DNA of 22,772 bases from Pelargonium cotyledonis (taxonomy: Eukaryota > Streptophyta > Magnoliopsida > Geraniales > Geraniaceae). Below the pieces are notes generated by a model that saw only the letters and a program-made list of their open reading frames with translations, made no database searches and was not told where the DNA came from. The stretch is from contig JAYMTA010000957.1 in the NCBI GenBank assembly GCA_036897625.1, positions 1 to 22,772 of the forward strand, read 5' to 3'. Below, piece by piece: positions 1 to 9,354 of the stretch (its first letter is position 1; each line of letters begins with the position of its first letter). A program made the position numbers and the translations under genes.

Positions 1-2283
1 CTTTGTTTATCTTTGGCTTAACTTAGTTGTGTGATACACGAGTGATATTGTGAGACGATTGATAGTGGGTAGGGGGATAAATCCCAACAAAAAGATCATT
101 AAGTAAACGACCCTTTCATATTGTAATCAACACTAATAGACAATTATGGTTAAAAATCCGGGAAAAAAATATATATAATCACAACATGGGAAGCAAAATA
201 TGAACCACTCAAGAAACATAAAATACAAGTCCAGCTTCAGCCTAAAAACAGCAGATAACAAATGGGAAGAAGACAGCAAAGCAAATACAGCGAGCCAAAC
301 CACTTGGTAATCAAGCTTCCACGCTCTATGTTTCTTCGCTGGTTGGCTTGGCTCAGCTCACTCGTTAAAGATAATCACTATGTACTCTTGAGCTAGGAGT
401 CAATGTCTTCCTTTTTGGAGACAAAATAACAAAAAACTTACTAATTCTCCAATAATCTTCCAGAAATTTCATTTTCATAAGCTAATGATGAAAGAATTTT
501 ATAATTAGAATAGAAACCACTAGAGTGACTTAGTGGGATTGAAGAAGATGAGTTCAACAACCCACTAAACAGCTCATGCTCGAGTAGCTAAAGATGGGGA
601 GTGAGACAGGCTGACCACGCTGAGATGACAAGGAAAAGTGCGATAGAGATTTAAGTGCTACTGCGTAGAAATATAATGGGCATATCTTTGAGAGATAAGA
701 AGCTTATCACCTCTTCAATCAAACAAAACCGACTATTCTCATAGGATAAGATAGTAACTTGTACAAAGCATTTATACCAATTAAAAGCCAATAGAGTACA
801 TTTACCATTAAGGCTCAGCGACGGTTTGGCATAATTGACTATGACAAAAGATGCTTTCAGCTATAACATCCCGCCATATTGGATGTACTGCTTGCTCCAT
901 CCTGAATAGCACGCCCGCACTTCAAACCCTACGTCACAAACATACTGAAATTTGTGAGTCTTGTAATGGTTTTCCAAAGAATGCAGATTCTGTTGTTAGA
1001 GCAGTCCTTCACATTGGAGTATACATTTAGCAGAAAAACGAATGCATTATACAAAGAGGAATCATCGCAGACCTTAATCTTGGAGTATAAGTTGAACCAG
1101 AACGTCTAAGCAAGAAACAGAACGTCTAAGCATTGGATTAATTTCATATTGCATTTTCTAACACGTTTTCGACTCAATCTATTATCTCTATGCATGTATA
1201 ATACACTACAAATCTACTCTCCATGATAGGCATTAATTATTTAACCGAAACTGAAAAAGAAACAGCCTCTCTAACTGTCCAATGGATGTATATGTTACGA
1301 TTTGCTATAATTAATCTAAAGCACTAACTATTTGTTAACCTGCAACATAACCAAGTACTAATATATTCCCCACGATATTCACAATCCTACCAGCTCAAGA
1401 AATGCCTAAGGAGATCATTATGGAACCATCTGGAATATTTAGGTAAACAGTATGATGAAAGAATAAAAGAACATTTAATTGTGCATATAATGATATAAAT
1501 CAATAAGAATTAATATTTCTTAAAGACAACTTCCAATGATTTTGAGACACTCACAAAAGCAAATAGTCGCAAATGATGCAATGAAATGCCCCAATCCCAA
1601 TATCTTCCACTAAGGTAATCAAATAAATAAGCATACACTAAGTCAACTTTAGAAGAGTAGTGTTTAAGCATATCCCACTTCAAAAACGAGTAAAAGAGAA
1701 TTGATGTTGGATGAAACTTTAAACAGAAACATGCATATTAAATTGTGCAGTGAGTTGAGCTGTGCAAAGTTAAGCACCAAGTCAACACATACACATTTTT
1801 CCAATGGGATACGCCAATATAGAGATACAGCAAGTGAAACCTTTTTATAGGAGATCTTCAAGACAGCTATATACCATAAATGACAAATGCCTAATTTAGG
1901 TTCCATGAAAAACATGTAAAGATTTTGCTACAGCTATAATTGGACCTCATTATCTGGGGTAAAATATTACTCAATCATTGACCTAAAGCTAATGTATTTA
2001 TTAAGGTATAATAGGATCTCAGTCTAGTGCCATTTTTCAACTGATAATACTTCTATGGTATGTTAGTATATTGATACATCAACCTAAGTGCTATACACTA
2101 CACCTTTTGTCTCAAATGAACCACTTGAGTTCATTGCAACCAAGGCACATGGGGCCAAATCAAGCACTAAAATCATAATTAACTTCTCCTAAAAAATTGA
2201 AATTTCGACACTTATTTTGAGATGGAAGGATTCCTATAAAGTAATCCAAGATTATTGATCTCAGTTCAAACAGAATCAAATTG
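1..2283. other. Intergenic or 3' flanking DNA, no gene seen
   Basis: I find no exon with coding character here on either strand. The open frames are short (about 80 codons at most) and of AT-rich composition, with no recognisable motif. Parts such as 200-400 and 840-950 have a more balanced base composition than the rest, so untranslated exons of the gene that ends at 2824, or a non-coding RNA, cannot be excluded. This is a negative statement from reading by eye only. Confidence 0.5.
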
Positions 2284-2386
2284 CTCAAGGTCTGGATGTA
2301 TAAATGCAACAAAAATACATCTCTCCAGTTATCTTTGTCAACAATACATCTCAAGGTCGGGATGTATAAATCCAACAAAAACCCAT
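2284..2386. repeat. Imperfect 37-bp direct repeat
   Basis: A segment beginning CTCAAGGTCTGGATGTATAA at 2284 recurs at 2350 as CTCAAGGTCGGGATGTATAA. Similarity runs for about 37 bases, with a few differences (TGCAAC against TCCAAC, ATACAT against CCCAT). The offset is 66 bp. It lies in non-coding DNA roughly 440 bp beyond the stop codon of the gene at 2824-3891. Confidence 0.8.
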
Positions 2387-2823
2387 ATGTGTGGCACAGC
2401 AATAGAAGGTTTTGCTATTAGTTTTTTTTTTTTCTTTCCTCAGGAACTACCGCAAAACAGAGTATGACAATGACATCGTTTACACTTCAGAGTTTCCCAA
2501 GTGCTTCGACTAGGTTACAAACTGATCAATTACTGATTAAACACTAACAATATATTACAATACGAATGTAGACTCAAGTTCGAGAAAGAGTCTGAATTAA
2601 ACTCACACTACTGTATTTCTATTCATTAATCTTAAGAAAACGTTGACTCAATACAACTCATTCTGAGCAACTAGGATATCACACAAATTTACAGATGGTA
2701 CAATTTTGGGAGAGCAGTGCTCTTTACCTGATTACATGCCATAAAGCAAACTTATGCCAACAGAGCTCAGGAGCAAGTTAGCAACTATTCTGCGAAAATG
2801 CGGGACAAAGCTAGAACTTAAGC

Positions 2824-3891
2824 TTAGCTATCACCTCCTTTCTGATGAATCTGGTCACTCTTTGCTCCTAATCCATAGCTCTCATCACCTTGCAAACTTG
2901 TATCATAAACTTCAGACTCCAAATATCCCAGATTATGTTTCCTATTATACCCAGCTTGTCCTGCATTCGACCCTTTCGAATTATTAGAACCAACTTGCCT
3001 ATCATGCCCTAAATACTCCCTATTCCTCCTGTTCCTCAATTTACCATGGTAAGGCTTCCCAATTTTCCCATTTCCACCCTTTGGTTCCACAACATTTCTT
3101 GAACCTGAACTGTTACTCTTAATCTCAAATTTTACACCTATCTCTCTCAATTGCCTACCAGAGACCTTCTCATCACCATTTCCATCGTACCCATTTCCAA
3201 GTTTACACCTTTTGCTATCCAAAGCCTCAGACCCATCAACCCTAGAATAGGGTTTCACACCATGAACGGTCCCTTCGGGAAAAACCCTAGTCGACGGAGC
3301 TTCATCGTCCTCCCGGAGCTGCTCCGGACCGTCCTGGTCGGTCCACATATCATACCCATCGGGACGCTGGAATCGTTCGGCGAGCATTTTGACCTGCTCT
3401 TTGGCGCGAACGGAGAAGAGATTGGGAGCTCCCTCGGCCACCTCCCAGGGCCGCTCGAGCTCGGAGACGGCGGCTTTTTGCTCGGCCTTCTTGCGCATCA
3501 GGTAAATCTGGCGCTCCCGAGCGAGACGGGCCTTGAGGAGCTTCTTGGACCTGTTGAGGTGCATTCGCTTCCACTCCCACTTCGATACGCCGCCGGGGTA
3601 GGTTCTGGGTCCGCCGCCCATGCGAATCGTCGTCGTTTTGGGGGCGGCGGGTTGGGGGCGGAGAGAGAGGCGAGCGAGCTTGGAGTGGAGAAAAAGGTTG
3701 GAGCTTTCGGATGATGATGATGCTAAGGACCTTGAGAAGGAGAGGAGCTGTGGAGCCATTCGTGGCCCGTTGAATGATATTTGCAGAACCGACATGTCGT
3801 CTCTGGTGTTCTTCGGATCCTGCTGGTTGTTGACGACGACGAAGAGGATCGATGATTTTGGGGACGATAGAGAACTGAACTGTGCTGACAT
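2824..3891 (-). CDS. Basic protein resembling the N-terminal extension of plant DEAD-box RNA helicases (RH31/RH33 type), no helicase core
   Basis: One uninterrupted minus-strand frame of 355 codons, ending in TAA at 2824-2826. Seen: a Ser-rich N-terminus of organelle-targeting type, then at residue 91 the block MGGGPRTYPGGVSKWEWKRM, followed by a long basic helix-like stretch (KKLLKARLARERQIYLMRKK), then ELERPWEVAEGAPNLFSV and RFQRPDGYDMWTDQDGP. The last 130 residues are polar and Gly/Asn-rich and look disordered. Known: I recall the GGGPRT-PGG-KW-WKRM block from N-terminal extensions of plant RH26/RH31/RH33-type helicases. No Walker A, DEAD or SAT motif is present here or downstream, so no helicase activity is expected. 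The start is uncertain: Met33 (ATG at 3793-3795) may be the true start, because a TATA-like motif at 3922-3929 would leave almost no leader for the first ATG, and the sequence from Met33 looks more like a transit peptide. The function is unknown; RNA binding in an organelle is inference. Confidence 0.8.
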   Translation of the reverse strand: MSAQFSSLSSPKSSILFVVVNNQQDPKNTRDDMSVLQISFNGPRMAPQLLSFSRSLASSSSESSNLFLHSKLARLSLRPQPAAPKTTTIRMGGGPRTYPGGVSKWEWKRMHLNRSKKLLKARLARERQIYLMRKKAEQKAAVSELERPWEVAEGAPNLFSVRAKEQVKMLAERFQRPDGYDMWTDQDGPEQLREDDEAPSTRVFPEGTVHGVKPYSRVDGSEALDSKRCKLGNGYDGNGDEKVSGRQLREIGVKFEIKSNSSGSRNVVEPKGGNGKIGKPYHGKLRNRRNREYLGHDRQVGSNNSKGSNAGQAGYNRKHNLGYLESEVYDTSLQGDESYGLGAKSDQIHQKGGDS

Positions 3892-3921
3892 TAATTTACT
3901 ATTTTATTTCAAATTTCCAAA

Positions 3922-3929
3922 ATATAAAT
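3922..3929 (-). promoter_or_regulatory. Possible TATA box of the helicase-N-terminus-like gene
   Basis: Reading the minus strand, GATTTATATTTTGG lies about 30-35 bp upstream of the first ATG (3891) and about 130 bp upstream of the second (3795). If used, transcription would start near 3895, which favours the second ATG as translation start. Confidence 0.35.
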
Positions 3930-3989
3930 CAGGGTTAAATGGTTTTGCATTCTCTGGCTTCAGCTCGGTTTTTTTTACTATTTAGTTTA

Positions 3990-5280
3990 ACTCACAGGTC
4001 AACTTAAAGTTGTCACGTGAACAAAACATGTTAATATACCAAGATTTTAAATTAAACGTAACGTGTTGTTTTTCTCACCGTCCCAACAAAAATTGCACAG
4101 TTTTGAAAATATAATGAAAAAATCAAAACAAGTTAATTTAAAGTTTAGGCAACGCATATGTGACCTGCCCAATCTTACGAGCTGGTAGACTTATGCGTAT
4201 TCAATAGCCGAAGTAGCACATGTTGACTTGCAATGATCGGTTTAATTAGGGGTTAAACCCAAAAACCAAACGAATAATAAATAAATAAATAAGGAGTTAT
4301 TTAACACCATGAATTTCATTTATTTATTTTTTAAGGAATGTGTGGAAAATGTAAATGGTCTAGTATGTGGGCTTTTATTGAAATTAAGTGTTGTTGTCTT
4401 TATGGACTTGGGCCAACCTTGGTAGGCCTAGACTAAAATGTATTTTTTGTTTGTTTTATATTTTGCCAACAAGAATTGAACTAAATCTGAAGCCTCGTTT
4501 CGTCACTTGCAACAACCACCCTCTCTGGTTTTGCCTAAAGTCTATAGTTTGGGCCCGAACTTGCGGAACTGGACAAACTTCCAAGTTCGATCGGACAAGC
4601 CCCCACGAAATAGCACATTATATGTTTAAAACCTAAAATCTGGTCCAATTCGTCCGTCATGCTAGCAAAATTAAGGGCTCAGTTTCGGGCCACCGACTTC
4701 GTCAACCAGAAAACGAACAAATTCAATATGAGCATAACTGCCACTTAAAAAAGCAGTTTGTCCCACCAACACATGGAAATAGAGACTGTGCACCAATATG
4801 TGTCACTTCCTGCTCTTAGACAAGGACAAAACCACGCACAACCTGTTGAGAATTAACTGGTTTGTGGAGCTTTCATTGATTGTGCATAGTAGTTGCTGGA
4901 TTTGTGTTTTTTTGACCGTTGGGAGGAATATGGTTCTGTGGTGGGGTCTGTCAATTCTTGAGATCAAGAAACATTCTTGTTCTTGTCTAATCAAAAGTAG
5001 ATGCAATCTGTCTCAAGCTTGAAGATATTTAAGAAACAAGGTAAAATTCACAGACAGAATGTAGCAGAAGTGGCTTCATTTATATATATTCAAAGTTTTG
5101 AGCCATAAAAAGCTGAGGATTGTAGCTACTTGACTAGCATAATTCTTCACAGGAAACAGCAAAAACAAAGGGAACTAACATATAAACTATGCTATTATCT
5201 ATTATCTTCCACTGACTGGTGGATAAAACAGCTACACTGTGTTCCTATTTATCTGCAAAAACATTGGAACAAAGAAAACA
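3990..5280. other. Intergenic DNA, nothing recognised
   Basis: Moderately AT-rich DNA between the start of the gene ending at 2824 and the repeat block beyond 5280. It has short A/T runs (for example a TAAATAAATAAATAA run near 4275-4292) and open frames of fewer than 85 codons with no motif. I see no exon pattern, RNA gene or clear mobile element. Confidence 0.5.
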
Positions 5281-5291
5281 AGACGGATTGT

Positions 5292-5652
5292 AAGTTCGGA
5301 GAAAAGAAGACGGATAGTAAGTTCGGGATAAGAGGTATATATAGGAAACATAGAAAACAAGACGAGTAATATATATAGGGAACACAGAAAACAATAGGGA
5401 TAATAAGTTTGGGATAAGAGTTATATACAGGAACAAACAAAACAAAACAAAACGGATCGATAACAAGTTTGGGATAAAAGGTATTATATATAATAAAAAC
5501 CCTAGGTTTTGTTCTCATATTAAAGATAAAATTTAGCTCAAGTGGATGCAACAGGCATAACTTCAAATCAATCATCTCTAACTAAACCATAGATAACAAG
5601 TTCTGGATAAGAGTTACTATACATAGGAAACCCTAGGTTTTGTTCTCATATT
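5292..5652. repeat. Degenerate tandem repeat block (AAGTTYGGGATAAGAG core)
   Basis: The core AAGTTYGGGATAAGAG, usually followed by an A/T stretch such as TTATATA, recurs in decayed form at about 5292, 5319, 5405, 5465 and 5598. The larger segment around the last two copies is itself duplicated: AACCCTAGGTTTTGTTCTC is present near 5502 and again near 5628. Spacing is irregular (27 to 133 bp). The block lies downstream of the stop codon of the gene at 5977-7754 and runs into the longer tandem duplication that starts at 5681. Confidence 0.75.
5537..5590. repeat. Partial third copy of the 172-bp repeat
   Basis: GCTCAAGTGGATGCAACAGG and the following CATAACTTCAAATCAATCAT match the first 50 bases or so of the units that begin at 5681 and 5853, with several substitutions. 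The copy stops after AACTAAACCA, so it lacks the part that contains the exon. Confidence 0.75.
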
Positions 5653-5680
5653 CAAACATCGAATAAGGATAAAAGTTGTG

Positions 5681-6026
5681 GCTCAAGTGGACTCAGCACG
5701 CATAACTTCAAATCAATCATCTTCAACTAAACTATTGAGGTACGCTTAATGAAAATTATTTGAAACAAAGTACCTTACTAACTATATTCTTAGTCATATT
5801 GGCTCTTAGTAATAGAGAGCCAACAAGAAAAAAATAGGCAAAAAAGTGAGTAGCTCAAGTGGACTCAGCATGCATAACTTCAAATCAATCATCTTTAACT
5901 AAACCATTGAGGCACGTTAATGGAAATTATTTGAAACAAAGTACCTTACTAACTATATTCTTAGTCATATTGGCTCTTAGTAATAGAGAGAGCCTACAAG
6001 AAAAAAATAGGCAAATAAGTGAGTAC
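5681..6026. repeat. Tandem duplication of about 172 bp that includes the last exon of the 165-aa gene
   Basis: Two adjacent units, 5681-5852 and 5853-6026, both start GCTCAAGTGGACTCAGCA and end GTGAGTA. They are nearly identical, differing by scattered substitutions and small indels. The right-hand unit contains the working last exon (5977-5993) of the gene on the minus strand. In the left-hand unit the corresponding exon copy (about 5806-5820) has lost its splice acceptor (TTGTAG became TTGTTG) and has a 2-base deletion in the coding part. Confidence 0.9.
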
Positions 6027-7754
6027 AGATCATACAGAGTAAAGTCTATCAATATGAATTCAATAAGCCATATTGAAGATCCAATTGTGTTACCTTGCCA
6101 CCAATTTCCTCTTGAAGCACTTCCTGAATCATCTTCTCCGCCGTCTCTCTTGATCTGTAGACATCAGATAACATGTTACAACCTAATTTCTGCAACAACT
6201 AATGTTAATAGAAGGACTTGACTCTTCAGAAGATCCTAAAAGAAGAAAATCATGCTAGCAACTATTTGCATACACCACATACAGAGCTGAAAAAAGATCT
6301 AAAGCCGTGTAACCAAGGATTGAGGCTTAAATAGCTCAAACAGTTTGAGGAAACTTACTACTATAAGTGCAAGGAAATTGAATGCAGAATATTCACACAA
6401 CAGAGCTAGATCACTATGTTGGACTATGCAAGATTATAGCAAGCAGGCAGCAGCAAATTCCAACTTTTACATAGATATTGCAAAATCTACTCACCGAAGA
6501 GTTAAAGTCAGAGTTTTGGGAATTCTGGGGTCGGGAATAAACATCCTGGCCACCATAGTAAATTGATGAGCTGAGATGGCATGGTTGTACTCTTTGTTCG
6601 GGATAAATTGAACTCATGTCTCTACTATGCATGTTCTGATTGTCTTGTCCATAGCTGGTTTTAGAGCTATCATCTGAAAGAAGAAACATATCAAACAAAA
6701 GTGACACACAGATCATAACCAATGCAAAAGTAGCCAAGTCTGTAATATCATATTCATGTTAAAACAAACCAATCAAGTCCTATGGTTAACAAAAGACATG
6801 AATATTGTATGTAGTATATACAACACGACACAAGCTAGATTTACAATACAAACCTGTAACTCCTGGTTTGGTTTTCCAGGCCTCACTGGTAGAATCATAC
6901 TTCCTTTGGTTCATTTCCGAGCGCACAGACTCTCTTCCCAGAACCTAAATCAGCATGAACAAGATAAACTATAAACCAATACACAATGAACACAAACCAA
7001 TATACAATGATAAATTGAACAAAAGTTCAATTCTCAAGCAAAACAACATGTGGTCATTAATATGTTCAACTTGTTACACACTAATGTACCATTGGTGCAA
7101 CAGTAAAGTTTTTTGTCACGGGATTAATTCACAAAACAGTTTCTTTGCCCACAAAAGAGCACAATAACGAGAGCTTCGTACTGAGCCGCCCTTTTATACA
7201 TATAAGTATGTGTATGCTATTTAAAATAAATGTAACCAAACCCACCATACACATAATAACCAATCCATTGAGCAAAAAACCTCCTTTTATATACAATCAA
7301 TGCCTATTTGGGTCTTGGCTCATTTGGTTTAGAGTCCAAATAAACCAAAAACACAAAAGCAATGACACAAACTTGATTTTCCCAAAGATTGTTTCTTCAA
7401 TTAAGGGTCTCTTCAACAATAATACAAAAATCTCCAGACTTAACAGAACCGAACCAGACCCACTGATGTAGAAACCTCATAATGCATAAACCCCATGAAC
7501 AAAACCAACGCAACGAACCGAAATTCAATCAAAGCTCGAGAAACCAATTCAAAAAAAAAAAAATCAGAGCTTTAACAAGCAGAAAAAACAGAGGTGAGGT
7601 TTACCTTGGACGAAGGCGCGAAGATGGAGCCGAAAATCCCGGAAGAAGACGACAAATCCTTGGACCCAAAAAGCTCATTAGTGAACGACGACGACGACGA
7701 AGACGAGGCCCCAGAACCAGAAACTCCATTACCGACTGGCTTCACTCCTTCCAT
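5977..7754 (-). CDS. Conserved plant protein of unknown function, 165 aa, five coding exons
   Basis: Coding exons on the minus strand: 7605-7754, 6854-6944, 6495-6673, 6094-6154 and 5977-5993. They total 498 bases in one continuous frame, and every junction is GT-AG. The protein starts MEGVKPVGNG, then a Ser-rich run, then FTNELFGSKD and SGIFGSIFAPSSK, with the exon 2 start continuing VLGRESVRSE. It ends GNWWQGSLYY, the last six residues being completed by a 17-base final exon. I recall this arrangement (ELFGSK, GIFGSIF, LGRES, and the C-terminal GNWWQGSLYY) from a small plant-specific family, including Arabidopsis members annotated only as unknown protein. No membrane segment, signal peptide or catalytic motif is visible; the middle is polar (Gln, Ser, Tyr) and probably disordered. 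The exact restoration of the family C-terminus is strong support for the tiny last exon. The function is not known and I do not propose one. Confidence 0.9.
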
Positions 7755-7992
7755 TTCCTCTGTTTTTCACAGTTCAAGCGATTGAGAGATTTATATTTAC
7801 CGAAGGATCCACCGCCACAGAGGACTGAAGAGAAATGAAGAAACGGCGACAAATTTTCCGGGAAAACAAACAGAAAGCGAAGGAAAATTGCGAAAACAGA
7901 ACAGAGCAAAAAGAGAGAGAGAGAGACACGTGAAGATCGCTCGCTGTATCTCATTTTTCCGCAGAAAAGAAACAAACCCGCCGTTCGTACCA

Positions 7993-7999
7993 TTTTATA
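7993..7999 (-). promoter_or_regulatory. TATA box of the 165-aa gene
   Basis: On the minus strand the sequence GTCTATAAAATGG is a close match to a plant TATA box. It lies about 240 bp upstream of the ATG at 7754, which implies a leader of about 210 bp. That leader has a GA-rich run (7913-7925) and a CACGTG near 7928. Confidence 0.55.
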
Positions 8000-8170
8000 G
8001 ACCAAAAATTACACGTCACTCACTTCAATTTATTTTATTTTATTTTAAAGTTATAATGAAAAAAAATGATTTTAAAAAATAAATAAATAAATTTGTTTAT
8101 TTCGGTTTCTTTTCTGTTGCCTCCTCCTCGTTCGGTCCCAGTGTTGCTGTCCGGAATGTCACTGAATCGT

Positions 8171-8182
8171 GCCACGTGGACC
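8171..8182. promoter_or_regulatory. G-box (GCCACGTGGACC) upstream of the 165-aa gene
   Basis: A perfect CACGTG palindrome in the extended context GCCACGTGGACC, about 175 bp upstream of the TATA box at 7993. It is followed at 8203-8211 by GGGGCCCAC, which contains a TGGGCC/GGCCCA type element. G-boxes of this context are bound by bZIP and bHLH factors in plants and also serve as ABA-response elements. The role here is inferred from motif and position only. Confidence 0.45.
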
Positions 8183-8479
8183 AAATCATTGACCGAATGG
8201 TGGGGCCCACCGGGAGGACTTCCAATCTGCTACTGCCACGAGTTTGCTTGTGGATAATAACAACCGGATGGGTCATTTTTGTCTTTTCGTCTCGTACAAA
8301 TATTAGATATCTTTTACTATTAACTTTTTTTTTTTGGTATGGGAAAATGGCCAGGGGCACAATGGTCAAAAAACTGTAGAGTGGAATGTGTGAGAATGGA
8401 GTATAACCAACCATTTAGATTCAGACTCTCCAAATTGAAAAGACTTAATTTGAAATCGACTGAAACAAGTGAGTTGTTT

Positions 8480-8539
8480 CATATAGAAAATGATATGCAT
8501 CTTTTCATTCATATAGAAAACGATATGCATCTTTTCATT
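8480..8539. repeat. Two-copy 30-bp tandem repeat
   Basis: The unit CATATAGAAAATGATATGCA followed by TCTTTTCATT at 8480-8509 is repeated at once at 8510-8539. A single T to C change, at 8521, separates the copies. It lies in non-coding DNA upstream of the 165-aa gene. The near identity suggests a recent duplication. Confidence 0.9.
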
Positions 8540-9312
8540 CCATAATCTTTTTCGCCGCTAAAGTGGAGATCCTGATCCAAATATTCACGATTTCGCCGAT
8601 GAGAAATTGCATGTAAGGTAAGACAAATTAATTCTAACATTTTGCATGTAAAATTATACTTGACCCGCAACTCGATTGAAACTCAACCCTTTTAGGGCGG
8701 GTTTTATTTTAAACCACTTTTATTTGATATTACTCTAAAATCGAATTGATCTAATTTTGTGCGAGTGGAACCTCGAGTGCCCACAAGATATGATTCAAAT
8801 TCATAGGTCTAATGATACGTTTAGATGCAAGACATTTCTTGAGTCGATAGTGGTATGACCTAGATTATCCTACCCAACCTAACTTAAAATAGAGTGTCTA
8901 GTTTAACTCGCATCTTGTTTGGAGCTCCTGTTGAAAAATTCAACATGTTTAGTAAATTTTACGTGTTTGGGTTGGACTTTGTGATCAGAATAAAACACGC
9001 TCAATACACACGTTACATTTAAGAAAATAACTGCAAATTAATACGATTGACATGTTAAACGATTGATATACAATAATAAGACAAAATTATTACATATTGA
9101 CAAGTCTTTTTCAAAAAATAAACTAAATTAAAGAGAAATATCTACAAGGAGTTCGTTGGATTAGGCGAAAGTTGGGTTCCCTTCATGTGATGGAACTCAT
9201 GAGCACCAAATGGTTTATTTTGTATAAGTTTATGCATTATATGTTTAATTCAAGTACTTAATTTTTTTTTAATTCAAGTAATTAATTGATTTAATGAAAA
9301 TTAGCTAAATGT

Positions 9313-9354
9313 GGTCCACGTGGCATGTGCCGACACGAATGGGGTCCACGTGCC
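9313..9354. promoter_or_regulatory. Pair of G-boxes, 30 bp apart
   Basis: GGTCCACGTGGC at 9313-9324 and GGTCCACGTGCC at 9343-9354 each contain CACGTG. The first is the exact reverse complement of the 12-mer at 8171-8182. The nearest gene start on the minus strand is at 7754, about 1.6 kb away, so a promoter role is doubtful; they may belong to a decayed repeat. Confidence 0.35.

Noticed and set aside
3151-3714. Plus-strand open frame of 187 codons
   Set aside because: It lies wholly antisense to the better supported minus-strand gene, has no recognisable motif, and arises from the GC-rich coding sequence of that gene.
5245-5575. Minus-strand frames of 73 and 108 codons, rich in Phe, Tyr and Leu, resembling a membrane protein
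   Set aside because: They are made by translating the degenerate AAGTTYGGGATAAGAG repeat block. The periodic protein pattern follows the DNA repeat, not a protein family.
7482-7838. Plus-strand frames of 118 and 63 codons over the first exon of the 165-aa gene
   Set aside because: They are antisense shadows; the acidic or basic runs are the reverse of the Ser-rich coding segment.
8097-8414. Minus-strand ATG-started frame of 105 codons
   Set aside because: It overlaps promoter-like DNA (G-box, GGGCCCAC) and includes a poly-T tract read as lysines. It has no family resemblance and no splice partner.
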